Shown here one piece after another: positions 1 to 8,785 of a stretch of 64,000 nucleotides of DNA (position 1 is its first letter; each line of letters opens with the position of its first letter). Under the pieces are notes generated by a model. That model was not told the DNA's origin. It searched no databases and saw only the letters and a list, made by a program, of their open reading frames with translations. The DNA lies in contig NZ_CP160849.1 of NCBI RefSeq assembly GCF_040790665.1, positions 2,962,929 to 3,026,928 on the forward strand, written 5' to 3'. This DNA is from Sulfitobacter pontiacus. GTDB taxonomy: Bacteria > Pseudomonadota > Alphaproteobacteria > Rhodobacterales > Rhodobacteraceae. The translations under genes and the position numbers were made by a program.

Positions 1-1
1 T

Positions 2-187
2 GTGATCGATCTGCCGCCTCTGACGGCAGAAGAAGACTTCCCCGCCAAACCCTCTGTGCTTTCTGCTGCATTGCTGTGCCGCGATCTGCCCGAGGATTCG
101 GCCCGCGATATCGCCCCTTTGCTGAGCCGTTTGGGCGAACTGCGCGATTCCATTCGGGCCGATGTGGTCCGCGGCACAAAAGTCTAA
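2..187 (+). CDS. C-terminal part of an unrecognised protein (cut by window start)
   Basis: The frame is open from the window edge and ends with TAA at 185-187. About 60 residues are visible, acidic at first and then helical with Leu/Arg-rich stretches, and the codon use is GC-rich like its neighbours. I do not recognise the family and see no motif. A GTG at position 2 could in principle be a start, but the window edge makes a longer upstream gene more likely. A tRNA gene on the same strand follows 70 bases later. Confidence 0.5.
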   Translation: MIDLPPLTAEEDFPAKPSVLSAALLCRDLPEDSARDIAPLLSRLGELRDSIRADVVRGTKV

Positions 188-256
188 GCCGCGCGTGCGA
201 TTTGCGACAATTCCCCCTTGCACGCACGGTTTTATCAGGTATGAAACGCCTCATGT

Positions 257-333
257 CGGGCTATGGCGCAGCCTGGTAGCGCGTCCGTCTGGGGGACGGA
301 AGGTCGCAGGTTCGAGTCCTGCTAGCCCGACCA
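257..333 (+). tRNA. tRNA-Pro (anticodon GGG)
   Basis: The 77-nt sequence folds as a full cloverleaf. The acceptor stem CGGGCTA pairs with TAGCCCG, followed by discriminator A and an encoded CCA. The anticodon stem TCCGT/ACGGA encloses a 7-nt loop CTGGGGG, giving anticodon GGG (reads CCC). The T-arm GCAGG-TTCGAGT-CCTGC is perfect. A strong hairpin starts 16 bases downstream. Confidence 0.97.
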
Positions 334-348
334 ACCGACATACAACAA

Positions 349-376
349 ACGCCCGTACCCTAATGGGTGCGGGTGT
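349..376 (+). terminator. hairpin behind tRNA-Pro
   Basis: Arms ACGCCCGTACCC and GGGTGCGGGTGT pair over 12 positions (two G-U pairs) around the loop TAAT. The following tail is not U-rich (gcatttg), so termination efficiency is uncertain. It ends one base before an ATG at 377 and 21 bases before the dcd start I prefer. Confidence 0.6.
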
Positions 377-397
377 TTGCATTTGAAAGGCCCGGAT

Positions 398-1477
398 ATG
401 ATCGGCGTAGTTCCCAACCAGCATATCACCGACATGATCGCTTCGGGTCAGATCATCGGCACACCGCCTGTCGACAGTGCCCAGATCCAGCCTGCGAGCC
501 TAGATCTTCGTCTAGGAACAGTGGCTTACCGCGTGCGTGCGTCTTTTCTTGCGGGGCATGGGGCAAAGGTCGCCGACCGTCTGGAAGAGTTCGAGATGCA
601 CCGCGTCGACCTGACGAATGGGGCGGTGCTGGAAAAGGGCTGCGTCTACGTTGTCCCGCTGATGGAAAGCCTCGCCCTGCCCCAAGGCACCTCAGCGGCG
701 GCGAATGCCAAAAGCTCCACCGGGCGGCTGGACCTGCTCACGCGCACCATCACCGACGGCGGGACCGAATTTGATCGCATCGCGCCGGGCTATACCGGCC
801 CGCTTTACGCAGAGATTTGTCCGCGCTCTTTTTCGGTGCTCGTACGTCCGGGCATGCGGCTGAACCAGATCCGTTTTTCCACCGGTGCCGCCACGCTTGA
901 CGATGCCGCGCTGCGTGCATTGCACGCCGACAGCCCGCTGGTGGACGGCGAGGCCGTGATCGATGATGGTCTGGGATTCTCGGTCGATCTGCGCCTGCCT
1001 GACACCACGCTGGTCGGCTACCGCGCCAAGCCGCATACGGGTGTGATCGATCTGGACAAGATCGGCCATTATGACCCCGCGCAGTACTGGGAAGAGGTCC
1101 ACAGCGACAACGGTCAGATCATCCTCGACCCCGGTGCGTTCTACATTCTGGTCAGCCGCGAAGCCGTGACCATCCCGCCCGAATATGCCGCTGAAATGGC
1201 CCCCTATCTGGCGATGGTGGGCGAATTCCGCGTGCATTACGCAGGTTTCTTTGACCCCGGTTTCGGCCATGCCTCTGCAGGGGGTGCGGGATCACGCGGC
1301 GTGCTTGAAGTGCGCTGCCACGAGGCCCCTTTCGTGCTGGAGCATGGTCAGGTTGTCGGACGGTTGGTCTATGAGAAAATGACCGACGTACCGACCCAGC
1401 TTTACGGGTCGGGCATCGCGTCGAACTATCAGGGTCAGGGTCTCAAGCTCAGCAAGCATTTCAGCGCGCCGCGCTAA
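398..1477 (+). CDS. dcd: dCTP deaminase, double-length alphaproteobacterial form
   Basis: Converts dCTP to dUTP and ammonia, feeding dTMP synthesis. The protein has 359 residues, about twice the E. coli enzyme, as in the long form of many alphaproteobacteria. The first half holds the SSTGRLDLL stretch and the PLYAEI...LRP-type segment in which the Glu fits the catalytic base of Dcd. The second half repeats a similar trimeric dUTPase-like fold pattern. An in-frame ATG lies at 377, but the ATG at 398 has GAAAGG seven bases upstream and gives the usual N-terminus. It stands alone between a tRNA and an opposite-strand gene. Confidence 0.93.
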   Translation: MIGVVPNQHITDMIASGQIIGTPPVDSAQIQPASLDLRLGTVAYRVRASFLAGHGAKVADRLEEFEMHRVDLTNGAVLEKGCVYVVPLMESLALPQGTSAAANAKSSTGRLDLLTRTITDGGTEFDRIAPGYTGPLYAEICPRSFSVLVRPGMRLNQIRFSTGAATLDDAALRALHADSPLVDGEAVIDDGLGFSVDLRLPDTTLVGYRAKPHTGVIDLDKIGHYDPAQYWEEVHSDNGQIILDPGAFYILVSREAVTIPPEYAAEMAPYLAMVGEFRVHYAGFFDPGFGHASAGGAGSRGVLEVRCHEAPFVLEHGQVVGRLVYEKMTDVPTQLYGSGIASNYQGQGLKLSKHFSAPR

Positions 1478-1502
1478 GCTTCGCAGCGCCTGATCACGCG
1501 GG

Positions 1503-1745
1503 TTAGAAACGCGTCAGCTTGCGCATGTTCTTGACCATATTGCGCGCCTGTTTGCCCTGCTCGCGGCTGCTTCTGTCACGACGGGCCATTTCCTCGGCGC
1601 TTGGTTGGACAGGATTACCGTCACGGTCCACTGACGCCCGACGCCCCTTGCCCAGTTTTGATGCCTGATCAAAGCCGATATCCACGCCTTTGTTGATCAA
1701 ACGCCCCATCACGCGACGCATGATCATATTGATTATCTGGTTCAT
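1503..1745 (-). CDS. small conserved basic protein, unknown function
   Basis: An 80-residue protein, rich in Arg, Lys and Met, with an amphipathic N-terminal helix and a charged middle. I recognise no domain. GGTCAGGAC lies just upstream of the ATG as a ribosome binding site, and the gene follows scpB on the same strand about 85 bases later, so it may be the last gene of that transcript. Codon use is that of the core genome. Many alphaproteobacteria have tatABC behind scpB; none is seen here. Confidence 0.65.
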   Translation of the reverse strand: MNQIINMIMRRVMGRLINKGVDIGFDQASKLGKGRRASVDRDGNPVQPSAEEMARRDRSSREQGKQARNMVKNMRKLTRF

Positions 1746-1828
1746 GTCCTGACCTCTTTACCGCGCGTTAAACTGTGTCTGAGGTCAATATAGCACCTAT
1801 TGCGGCGATTTTCAGGCCGCCTGCGGGA

Positions 1829-2482
1829 TTAATCCTCGAACAGCTCGCTCTGGCCTTCGGTCGCTTCTGGCTCTTCTTCGCTGTCGACACCGGGCATCTC
1901 GCCAAAGGCGGGGCGGCTTTCCAGCAATCCGGCAGAGCGGAGCTCTTTCAACCCCGGCAGGTCGCGGGGGCTTTCCAGCCCGAAGTGGGCCAGAAATTCC
2001 TGTGTTACGACAAAGGTCACCGGACGACCGGGGGTCATTTTGCGGCGGCCAAAGCGAATCCAGTCCAGCTCAAGCAGCTGATCCAGCGTGCCGCGCGATA
2101 CGGATACGCCGCGGATCTCTTCGATCTCGGCGCGGGTGGCGGGCTGGTGGTAGGCGATGATCGCCAAGGTCTCGATCGCGGCGCGCGACAGTTTGCGCGT
2201 CTCTACCGTTTCGTGCTGCATGAGATACCCCAGATCCGCCGCCGTGCGCATGGCGTAGGCATCCCCGATGCGGCACAGCTCGACACCGCGGCCGGTGTAG
2301 CGTTTGCGCAGATGCACCATCGCTTCGGCAGGGTCACAGCCATGCGGCAGACGCGCCGCGATCTCGCGCAGGGTCATCGGCTCTGCGGTGGCGAAAAGGA
2401 TCGCTTCGATCATGCGCTCCTGTTCGGCCAATGGCGGGGCCTCGAACAGGCTTTCTTCTGTGTGTTCAACGGGTTCGGCCAC
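1829..2482 (-). CDS. scpB: segregation and condensation protein B
   Basis: Winged-helix kleisin partner of the SMC-ScpAB complex, which compacts and segregates the chromosome. The sequence shows the family pattern: a first winged helix (ILFATAEPMTLREIA), the RKLSRAAIETLAIIAYHQP motif and the TRAEIEEIRGV stretch, followed by an acidic tail. I choose the GTG at 2482, one base after the scpA stop, with AGAAGG nine bases upstream; this gives 217 residues. An ATG at 2518 would add 12 residues and overlap scpA. The two genes are translationally coupled. Confidence 0.93.
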   Translation of the reverse strand: MAEPVEHTEESLFEAPPLAEQERMIEAILFATAEPMTLREIAARLPHGCDPAEAMVHLRKRYTGRGVELCRIGDAYAMRTAADLGYLMQHETVETRKLSRAAIETLAIIAYHQPATRAEIEEIRGVSVSRGTLDQLLELDWIRFGRRKMTPGRPVTFVVTQEFLAHFGLESPRDLPGLKELRSAGLLESRPAFGEMPGVDSEEEPEATEGQSELFED

Positions 2483-2483
2483 G

Positions 2484-3269
2484 TCAGATATCCTTCTTGC
2501 GCAACTGGATCGGGGCAAACACGCCCTCTTGGCGAATTTCCAGATGCCCTTCCTTTACCAATTCAAGCGACGCCGCAAACGTCGATGCCGTGGCCGAGCG
2601 GCGCATTGCCGGTTCTTCGCCCCATCCGTCGGGCATGTAGCTGGTCAGGTCAGACCAATCACCAGAAAAGCCAATCAAGCCGCGCATGCGTTCCAGTGCC
2701 TGCTCCATCGTAAAGACCTTGTCACGGTCCATCACGAAGGGGCGGAAATCGTCGCGGGTGCGGATACGCGCGTAGCCCTGCATCAGGTCCAGCAAGGTCG
2801 CGGTATAGGTCACGCGGCGGGTCTGGCGCATTTCCTGCGTCTGGCCGCGGGCAAAGAAGTCGCGCCCCAACTGGTCGCGGGCCATCAGCTGGGCCGCCAC
2901 GTCGCGCATCGCTTGCAGACGTTCAAGCTGGAACGCCAGATGCGCGGCCAGTTCCTCGCCCGAGGGGCCATCGTCCTGCGGATCAGGCGGCAGCAGCAGG
3001 CGGGATTTCAGAAAGGCGAGCCACGCAGCCATGACCAGATAATCCGCCGCAAGCTCAAGCCGCAGCGCCTTGGCCTTGTCCACGAACATCAGATATTGGC
3101 GTGCCAGTTGCAGCACAGATATCTTGCGCAGGTCGACCTTCTGGGTGCGGCTGAGGGTCAGCAACAGGTCCAACGGGCCCTCGAACCCGTCGACATCCAC
3201 GATCAGCGCCTCGGCCGCGAGCCGTTCAGCAACTTTCGTTTGCCCGTCTTCCAACTGCGTTTCAGCCAT
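2484..3269 (-). CDS. scpA: segregation and condensation protein A (kleisin)
   Basis: Kleisin subunit bridging SMC heads. The 261 residues include the signature FEGPLDLLLTLSRTQKVDL near residue 29 and the LEL(A)ADYLVMAAWLAFLKSRLLLP block, and a C-terminal winged helix that binds the SMC head. It overlaps the end of nagZ by 8 bases and is followed directly by scpB, so nagZ-scpA-scpB form one transcript on the minus strand. Confidence 0.95.
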   Translation of the reverse strand: MAETQLEDGQTKVAERLAAEALIVDVDGFEGPLDLLLTLSRTQKVDLRKISVLQLARQYLMFVDKAKALRLELAADYLVMAAWLAFLKSRLLLPPDPQDDGPSGEELAAHLAFQLERLQAMRDVAAQLMARDQLGRDFFARGQTQEMRQTRRVTYTATLLDLMQGYARIRTRDDFRPFVMDRDKVFTMEQALERMRGLIGFSGDWSDLTSYMPDGWGEEPAMRRSATASTFAASLELVKEGHLEIRQEGVFAPIQLRKKDI

Positions 3270-4266
3270 ATACCGTCCCGCCCAAAAGCCTGTCGAGCTT
3301 TGCAGTCAGGGCAGGAATGTCAACATCATCAGGCGTCCGGCGCATGGCAAGGGCGCGCACGGCCCGTGTTTGCGCGGCCTCGGACATCTCTCCGGCAGCA
3401 TCGGCAACACGGGTGCGATCCTCAAGCGTGGCGTTGCAGTACAACACCACATCACAGCCTGCGGCCAACGCTCCGGCGGCGATGGCATCCACCTCGCCCG
3501 CCAGTGCTTTCATCGAGATGTCATCCGTCATGATCAGGTTATCAAAGCCGATATCCTCGCGGATCAACCGCATCATCACGGGCGACAGCGTGGCAGGGCG
3601 CGGATCAATCGCGTCATAGACCAGATGCGCCGTCATTCCCATCGGCAGGTCGTTCAACGCCTTGAACGGGGCGAAATCATGGGTGTCCAACGCGGCACGC
3701 GGCGCATCAACCTGCGGCAAGTCGAAATGACTATCCATGGTGGCGCGCCCATGTCCGGGCATATGTTTGACCACGGGCAAGACGCCCCCCGCCAGCATTC
3801 CGTCAGCCGCCGCACGGCCCAAAGCCGCCACCGCATCGGGCGTCGTGCCGTAACAGCGGTTGCGTAAAAATGCGTGGGTTTGCGCCCCCGCGACATCGAC
3901 CATCGGCGCGCAATTGCTGTCGATGCCCACGCGGTGCAGCTCGTCCGCGATCAGTCGAAAGCGCAGATACATCGCCTCTGCCGCGTTGGGGCCTGCTGCC
4001 TGCACGAAGTCCAGCGGTGCCGTCCAGTCACGCCAATGTGGAGCGCGCAAACGCTGCACCCGCCCGCCTTCTTGATCCACGGTGATCACAGCCTCGTGGC
4101 CCGCCGCCTCGCGCAGTTCATCACACAGCGCGCGGACCTGATCCGGCGTGTCGATATTGCGCGCAAAGAGAATGAACCCAAAGGGCTTTACGGCGCGAAA
4201 CAACGCCTTTTCCTGCGCCGTCAGCCGAAGCCCCGACGCGTCCAGTATCGTCGCCCCGTATCGCAT
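3262..4266 (-). CDS. nagZ: beta-N-acetylhexosaminidase (cell-wall recycling)
   Basis: Cytosolic glycoside hydrolase family 3 enzyme that releases N-acetylglucosamine from anhydromuropeptides. The 334 residues contain DQEGGRVQR (64-72), the family hallmark KHMPGHG (167-173) and the DSH triad segment (178-180). A later MTDD carries the expected nucleophile Asp. Its start codon shares one base with the stop of the upstream SPOR gene (TGATG), which fixes the start and suggests coupling. A link to septal peptidoglycan remodelling through the SPOR neighbour is inference. Confidence 0.95.
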   Translation of the reverse strand: MRYGATILDASGLRLTAQEKALFRAVKPFGFILFARNIDTPDQVRALCDELREAAGHEAVITVDQEGGRVQRLRAPHWRDWTAPLDFVQAAGPNAAEAMYLRFRLIADELHRVGIDSNCAPMVDVAGAQTHAFLRNRCYGTTPDAVAALGRAAADGMLAGGVLPVVKHMPGHGRATMDSHFDLPQVDAPRAALDTHDFAPFKALNDLPMGMTAHLVYDAIDPRPATLSPVMMRLIREDIGFDNLIMTDDISMKALAGEVDAIAAGALAAGCDVVLYCNATLEDRTRVADAAGEMSEAAQTRAVRALAMRRTPDDVDIPALTAKLDRLLGGTVYG

Positions 4267-5270
4267 CAGCGTGTAACGACGGGAATGCAGTCGGTGTTTT
4301 CAGCAACCAGCGCCGAACAGAAGCGTCGCGCATCCGCGATGTCCGAGAACCCATGCGCGCGCAAACGGTAGAAGGTGCGCCCGCCGCTGCTGGCCTCTTG
4401 GATGATGCGGTCCTTGCCTTCCATATAGGCCCCGAAACGCGCGTTCAGACGGACCCATTGCGCACGTGCGATCTGCGGTGAATCGAATGCGCCAAGCTGC
4501 ACCAGACGCGTCCCTGTCGGCAGGCTGTCGGGCGAAAGCTCTTTCACTTCGGCGGCGGCAACCGGTGCGGGTTCAAACGACGCTTTGGTCGCCACGGCAC
4601 GGCCACCGGGGCGCGTTTGAGGACGCAAGGAGGCGCGCACGCCCGGCTCTTCGCCCATGGCAACGGCCACCGCGTTCGACACCGCCATCTCAAGCGGATC
4701 GACATCCATCGTGGCACTTGCGTTCATCGGCTCTGGCACGGCGGTGCCGTCTTCTTCGTCTTCCAGTGGTTCCACCCCATCGGTGAGAGAGGCGACAAGA
4801 TCGTCCACATCGCCGTTTTTCAACGCCTCTGCCACGTCAGCCGCAGGCGAAGATTGCGTTGGTGCCTGTTGCGCAGGTGCAACCATCGCGACGGGAATGG
4901 GCTGGTCTTCTTCTTCCAGATCCAGTGGCTTCGGGGCCAAAATCAGCTGTTCCGCGAATTGGTTCGCCGTCCCTTCAGAGGCCACGGCATTGACCGACAG
5001 ACCCTGATTGTCCGCCAGTTGGCCGCCCGGATTTTCGGGCCGCACGCGCATATCGCCCTGGGCCGCACGCACCACCGGAATGCCGGTAACATCGCGCACC
5101 AACAGCTTGTAGCCCCAGACCCCGATGCCGACGATCAAGGTGATGGAAAGCGCCGCGCCTGCGAAATTTGCAAACTTGGTCAAGGGTTTGGCCGCAACTT
5201 GCGGTGCCAACCCTGCGTCATGTTCAAAGGAGTACCCCCCACCCTGGGAGGAGGACGTGTAATCTGCCAT
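4266..5270 (-). CDS. SPOR-domain membrane protein
   Basis: A bitopic inner-membrane protein with a short cytoplasmic N-terminus, one membrane helix (about residues 35-55, ALSITLIVGIGVWGYKLLV), a long acidic Pro/Ala-rich periplasmic linker and a C-terminal SPOR domain (VQLGAF...RLRAHGF...C). SPOR domains bind denuded septal glycan. I start it at the ATG at 5270 (MADYTSS), which fits family N-termini; an ATG at 5300 is the alternative. It heads the nagZ-scpA-scpB run and follows argS by 75 bases. Confidence 0.88.
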   Translation of the reverse strand: MADYTSSSQGGGYSFEHDAGLAPQVAAKPLTKFANFAGAALSITLIVGIGVWGYKLLVRDVTGIPVVRAAQGDMRVRPENPGGQLADNQGLSVNAVASEGTANQFAEQLILAPKPLDLEEEDQPIPVAMVAPAQQAPTQSSPAADVAEALKNGDVDDLVASLTDGVEPLEDEEDGTAVPEPMNASATMDVDPLEMAVSNAVAVAMGEEPGVRASLRPQTRPGGRAVATKASFEPAPVAAAEVKELSPDSLPTGTRLVQLGAFDSPQIARAQWVRLNARFGAYMEGKDRIIQEASSGGRTFYRLRAHGFSDIADARRFCSALVAENTDCIPVVTR

Positions 5271-5345
5271 TTCTGCCTCACTGCCCGCGTCAGATATCAC
5301 CCGCGCGGGTCTGTTTTTTGAACCTGCCTGACCAGCATTGGTGCG

Positions 5346-7088
5346 TTATCGCATCTCTTCCGCTGGCTTGACCCCAAGAATACCAAGACCTGACGCAATT
5401 ACAATCGCTGCGGCTTGGGCCAGCGCGATTTTTGACTGGGACAGGGCCGCATCATCCTGCAGGAAACGCAGTTCAGGCACGTCGTTGCCGCGGTTCCACA
5501 GGCCGTGGAAATCGCCCGCCAGCTCGTAGAGATAAAAGGCGATCCGGTGCGGTTCGTTGCTGCGCGCCGCGGTCTCTACCATCCGGGGCCATTCGGCCAG
5601 CTTTTGCGCCAGTTTCAACTCTGCTTCGTGGTCAAGCTGGCTCAGGTCGGCACGCTGCAAGGTTTCCATATCCGTGGCAACACCCGCCTCTGCCGCCTTG
5701 CGCAGGACAGAGTGCACACGCGCATGGGCATATTGCACGTAGAACACCGGATTCTCGCGCGACTGTTCCAGCACCTTGGCAAAGTCAAAGTCCAGCATCG
5801 CGTCATTCTTGCGGGTCAGCATGACAAAACGCGTCACATCAGGGCCCACCTGATCAACCACATCGCGCAGGGTGACAAATGTCCCTGCCCGTTTGGACAT
5901 CTTGAATTCCTTGCCGTTCTTGAACAGCTTGACCAGCTGCGTCAGCTTGATGTCGAGCGGCACCGACCCCTCGGACAGCGCCGAAACAGCGGCTTTCATC
6001 CGTTTGACATAGCCGCCGTGATCCGCGCCAAAGACGTCGATCAGCATGTCAAAGCCACGCTGCACCTTGTCATAGTGATAGGCGATATCGGGCGCGAAAT
6101 AGGTCCAGCCGCCGTCGGACTTCATCACCGGACGGTCAACGTCATCGCCATGGGCGGTGGATTTGAACAGGGTCTGCTCGCGCGGCTCCCAGTCCTCGGG
6201 CTTCTTGCCTTTTGGCGGCTCAAGCACGCCCTCATAGATCAGCCCCTTGGCTTTCAGATCATCAATCGCGGATTCAATCCGGCCCGTGCCATAAAGCGAC
6301 TTTTCAGAATAAAATACATCCATCTCCACCCCGAGAGAGGCGAGATCATCGCGGATCAGCTTCATCATCTCGTCGGTGGCAAAGTTGCGCACCTCTTCAA
6401 GCCAAACGGATTCATCGGCGTCGATATAGGCGTCGCCCACCTTGTCTTTCAGCGCGGCCCCCACATCCTTCAGATAGTCGCCGGGGTATGTGCCTTCGGG
6501 AAAGGCGACCTCTTGGCCGTGCGCCTCCAGATAGCGCAGATAGACAGAGCGCGCCAAAACATCGACCTGCGCGCCGCCGTCGTTAATGTAATATTCACGC
6601 GTGACATCGAAACCCGCGAAATCCAGCAAGGACGCCAGCGCATCGCCAAAGACCGCACCGCGGGTGTGCCCTACATGCAGCGGCCCCGTCGGGTTGGCCG
6701 AGACATATTCGACGTTGACCCGTTTGCCCTGCCCCAGATCGCCGCGGCCAAAGTCTGTGCCCTGCCCCAGAACGGCACCGACAACGCCCTGCCAAACCGC
6801 AGCACTCAGCCGCAGGTTCAAGAACCCCGGGCCCGCCACATCCGCCGCCGTGATCCGTGGATCCTCGGCCAGTTTTTCGGCCAGTTTCTCGGCGATATCG
6901 CGCGGTTTCATACGGGCCGGTTTCGCCAGCACCATCGCGGCATTGGTCGCCATATCCCCATGCGCCGCATCGCGCGGCGGCTCTACGGTGATGGCGTCAA
7001 AGCTCAGCCCCTCGGGCAGAAACCCGTCGGCAACCAGCGTATCAAGGGTGGACAGCACGAGGCTGCGGATATCGGCAAATAGGTTCAT
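5346..7088 (-). CDS. argS: arginyl-tRNA synthetase
   Basis: Class I synthetase that charges tRNA-Arg. The 580 residues show the N-terminal Arg-specific domain, the HIGH variant HVGH (138-141, inside [13 protein letters not shown]), the KMSKRAGTF loop and the C-terminal DALR anticodon-binding region. Length and order are normal. GGAACCCC lies upstream of the ATG. The gene lies between dgt and the SPOR gene on the same strand. Confidence 0.97.
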   Translation of the reverse strand: MNLFADIRSLVLSTLDTLVADGFLPEGLSFDAITVEPPRDAAHGDMATNAAMVLAKPARMKPRDIAEKLAEKLAEDPRITAADVAGPGFLNLRLSAAVWQGVVGAVLGQGTDFGRGDLGQGKRVNVEYVSANPTGPLHVGHTRGAVFGDALASLLDFAGFDVTREYYINDGGAQVDVLARSVYLRYLEAHGQEVAFPEGTYPGDYLKDVGAALKDKVGDAYIDADESVWLEEVRNFATDEMMKLIRDDLASLGVEMDVFYSEKSLYGTGRIESAIDDLKAKGLIYEGVLEPPKGKKPEDWEPREQTLFKSTAHGDDVDRPVMKSDGGWTYFAPDIAYHYDKVQRGFDMLIDVFGADHGGYVKRMKAAVSALSEGSVPLDIKLTQLVKLFKNGKEFKMSKRAGTFVTLRDVVDQVGPDVTRFVMLTRKNDAMLDFDFAKVLEQSRENPVFYVQYAHARVHSVLRKAAEAGVATDMETLQRADLSQLDHEAELKLAQKLAEWPRMVETAARSNEPHRIAFYLYELAGDFHGLWNRGNDVPELRFLQDDAALSQSKIALAQAAAIVIASGLGILGVKPAEEMR

Positions 7089-7151
7089 AACGGGGTTCCT
7101 TCGACTTGGCCCCGTGTATCACCTGAATATGCGCCCATAATCAAGGGCGGT

Positions 7152-8294
7152 TCAGCCTTTAACGATCAACCGCTCATGTTCCTGCAAGGCAAAGCGATCT
7201 GTCATCCCCGAGATATAGTCGCTGACGATCCGCGCAAGCGCCGTATCGCCGTCCGCGTCCTCTACATCCTTGCGCCATTGCTTGGGCAATTGGTCCGTAT
7301 GCGCGCAGAAATAGGGGAACAGATCCTCGACCACCTGCGTGACCTGCTTGCGCATGATCACCACGGATGGCGCGCGGTACATGCGGTCGAACAGAAAGGC
7401 GCGGATGACCTTGAGATCCTGGAAAACCGGATCGGAGAACTGGATCAACGTGCGCCCGGCCATGCGAATATCGGTGGCGGTTTCGGGCTTCATCTCGGCC
7501 AGACGGTGCCGCGCGACGCTGATCACGTCCTCCACCAGTACGCCAAAGAAACGGCGCAGCGCTTCGTGACGGCGGCGATAGTAGTTCAGACCGGGATACA
7601 GCCTGTCCACTTCGGCGAAATTCTGCTTCAGGATCGGCAGTTCGGCCAGCTCGTCCGTCGAGAACAGCTCGGCCCGCAGACCGTCATGCAGGTCGTGGTG
7701 GTTATAGGCCACATCATCGGCAATCGCCGCCACCTGCGCCTCGGCACTGGCGAATGTCTCCAGCTCAAGATCATGCTGACACTCATAGGCCGCAAGCGCC
7801 CACGGCAGCTCTCCCGTCACCGGCCCGTTATGTTTGGCCAACCCCTCCAGCGTGTCCCAAGTCAGGTTCAGCCCGTCAAAATCCGCGTAATGCCGCTCCA
7901 GATGGGTGACGATGCGGATGGCTTGGGCGTTGTGGTCAAACCCGCCATAGGGGGCCATCAAGGCTTCCAGCGCGTCCTCGCCCGTGTGACCAAAGGGCGG
8001 ATGCCCCAGATCATGGGCCAGGGCGACCGCCTCTGTCAGCTCGGCATTCAGACCCAACGCACCGGCGATCGTGCGTGCCACCTGCGCCACCTCGATCGAA
8101 TGGGTCAGCCGCGTGCGATAGTAATCGCCCTCATGTTCGATAAAGACCTGCGTCTTGTGCTTGAGCCGCCGGAAGGCGCTGGCGTGGATGATCCGGTCGC
8201 GGTCCCGCTGAAAGCAGGAACGAAAGGTGCTTTCCTCTTCCGGTATCAACCGTCCCCGGGTCAATGCCGGATCAGAGGCAAAAGAAGCGCGCAT
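7152..8294 (-). CDS. dgt: dGTP triphosphohydrolase-like HD enzyme
   Basis: HD-domain phosphohydrolase of the Dgt/SAMHD1 type that cleaves dNTPs to nucleoside and triphosphate. The metal-binding H and HD are in RLTHS (His65) and AHDLGHPPFGHTG (His94-Asp95). The 380-residue length fits the shorter 'type 2' form common in alphaproteobacteria, so the exact substrate is uncertain. It is transcribed divergently from the erpA-like gene, with 84 bases between the starts. Confidence 0.93.
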   Translation of the reverse strand: MRASFASDPALTRGRLIPEEESTFRSCFQRDRDRIIHASAFRRLKHKTQVFIEHEGDYYRTRLTHSIEVAQVARTIAGALGLNAELTEAVALAHDLGHPPFGHTGEDALEALMAPYGGFDHNAQAIRIVTHLERHYADFDGLNLTWDTLEGLAKHNGPVTGELPWALAAYECQHDLELETFASAEAQVAAIADDVAYNHHDLHDGLRAELFSTDELAELPILKQNFAEVDRLYPGLNYYRRRHEALRRFFGVLVEDVISVARHRLAEMKPETATDIRMAGRTLIQFSDPVFQDLKVIRAFLFDRMYRAPSVVIMRKQVTQVVEDLFPYFCAHTDQLPKQWRKDVEDADGDTALARIVSDYISGMTDRFALQEHERLIVKG

Positions 8295-8378
8295 AGTCGG
8301 TGGTCCTTGTGGCCTGTCCTGCGGGTTTCTATATTGTAAGACAACACAGATGGAAACCGATCACACCGGAGCCCGAAA

Positions 8379-8702
8379 ATGAACCTGCCCCCCCAAGTTA
8401 CCCCGCGCGCCTTTGACCGCCTTGCCGAAATCGGTGCCGCCGCAGAGGGCAAAGCCCTACGCGTCGCAGTAGAGGGCGGCGGCTGCTCCGGCTTTCAGTA
8501 CGACATCGCGCTGGATGATCCCAAAGACGATGACCTGATCCTTGAAGGGGCCGGCCAGAAAGTTGTGGTCGACAGCATCTCCCTGCCCTTTCTTGCCAAT
8601 GCCGTCATCGACTTTTCCGAGGAATTGATCGGCGCGCGTTTCGTGATCGAAAACCCCAATGCCACCAGCGCCTGCGGCTGCGGCACGTCTTTCTCGATGT
8701 AA
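8379..8702 (+). CDS. erpA: A-type iron-sulfur carrier (ErpA/HesB family)
   Basis: A 107-residue A-type carrier that delivers Fe-S clusters to apoproteins in the cytosol. The three conserved cysteines are present: one in the GGGCSGFQY motif and two in the C-terminal CGCGTSF. GGAG lies seven bases before the ATG. ErpA and IscA are hard to separate by eye; the short C-terminus and the solitary location away from an isc/suf cluster favour ErpA. Confidence 0.88.
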   Translation: MNLPPQVTPRAFDRLAEIGAAAEGKALRVAVEGGGCSGFQYDIALDDPKDDDLILEGAGQKVVVDSISLPFLANAVIDFSEELIGARFVIENPNATSACGCGTSFSM

Positions 8703-8785
8703 CGCCCGCCCGATACACGAGCCCGCTTCATTTTGCCGAAGTAAACTCCCGCCGGAGGCTGGCCTCATGCCCGCATGAGGCCATT

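Noticed and set aside
2304..3533. 409-codon plus-strand frame opposite scpA/nagZ
   Set aside because: It is a shadow of GC-rich coding DNA; scpA, scpB and nagZ on the other strand are unmistakable.
5505..7082. 525-codon plus-strand frame opposite argS
   Set aside because: Antisense shadow in GC-rich DNA; argS motifs are complete on the minus strand.
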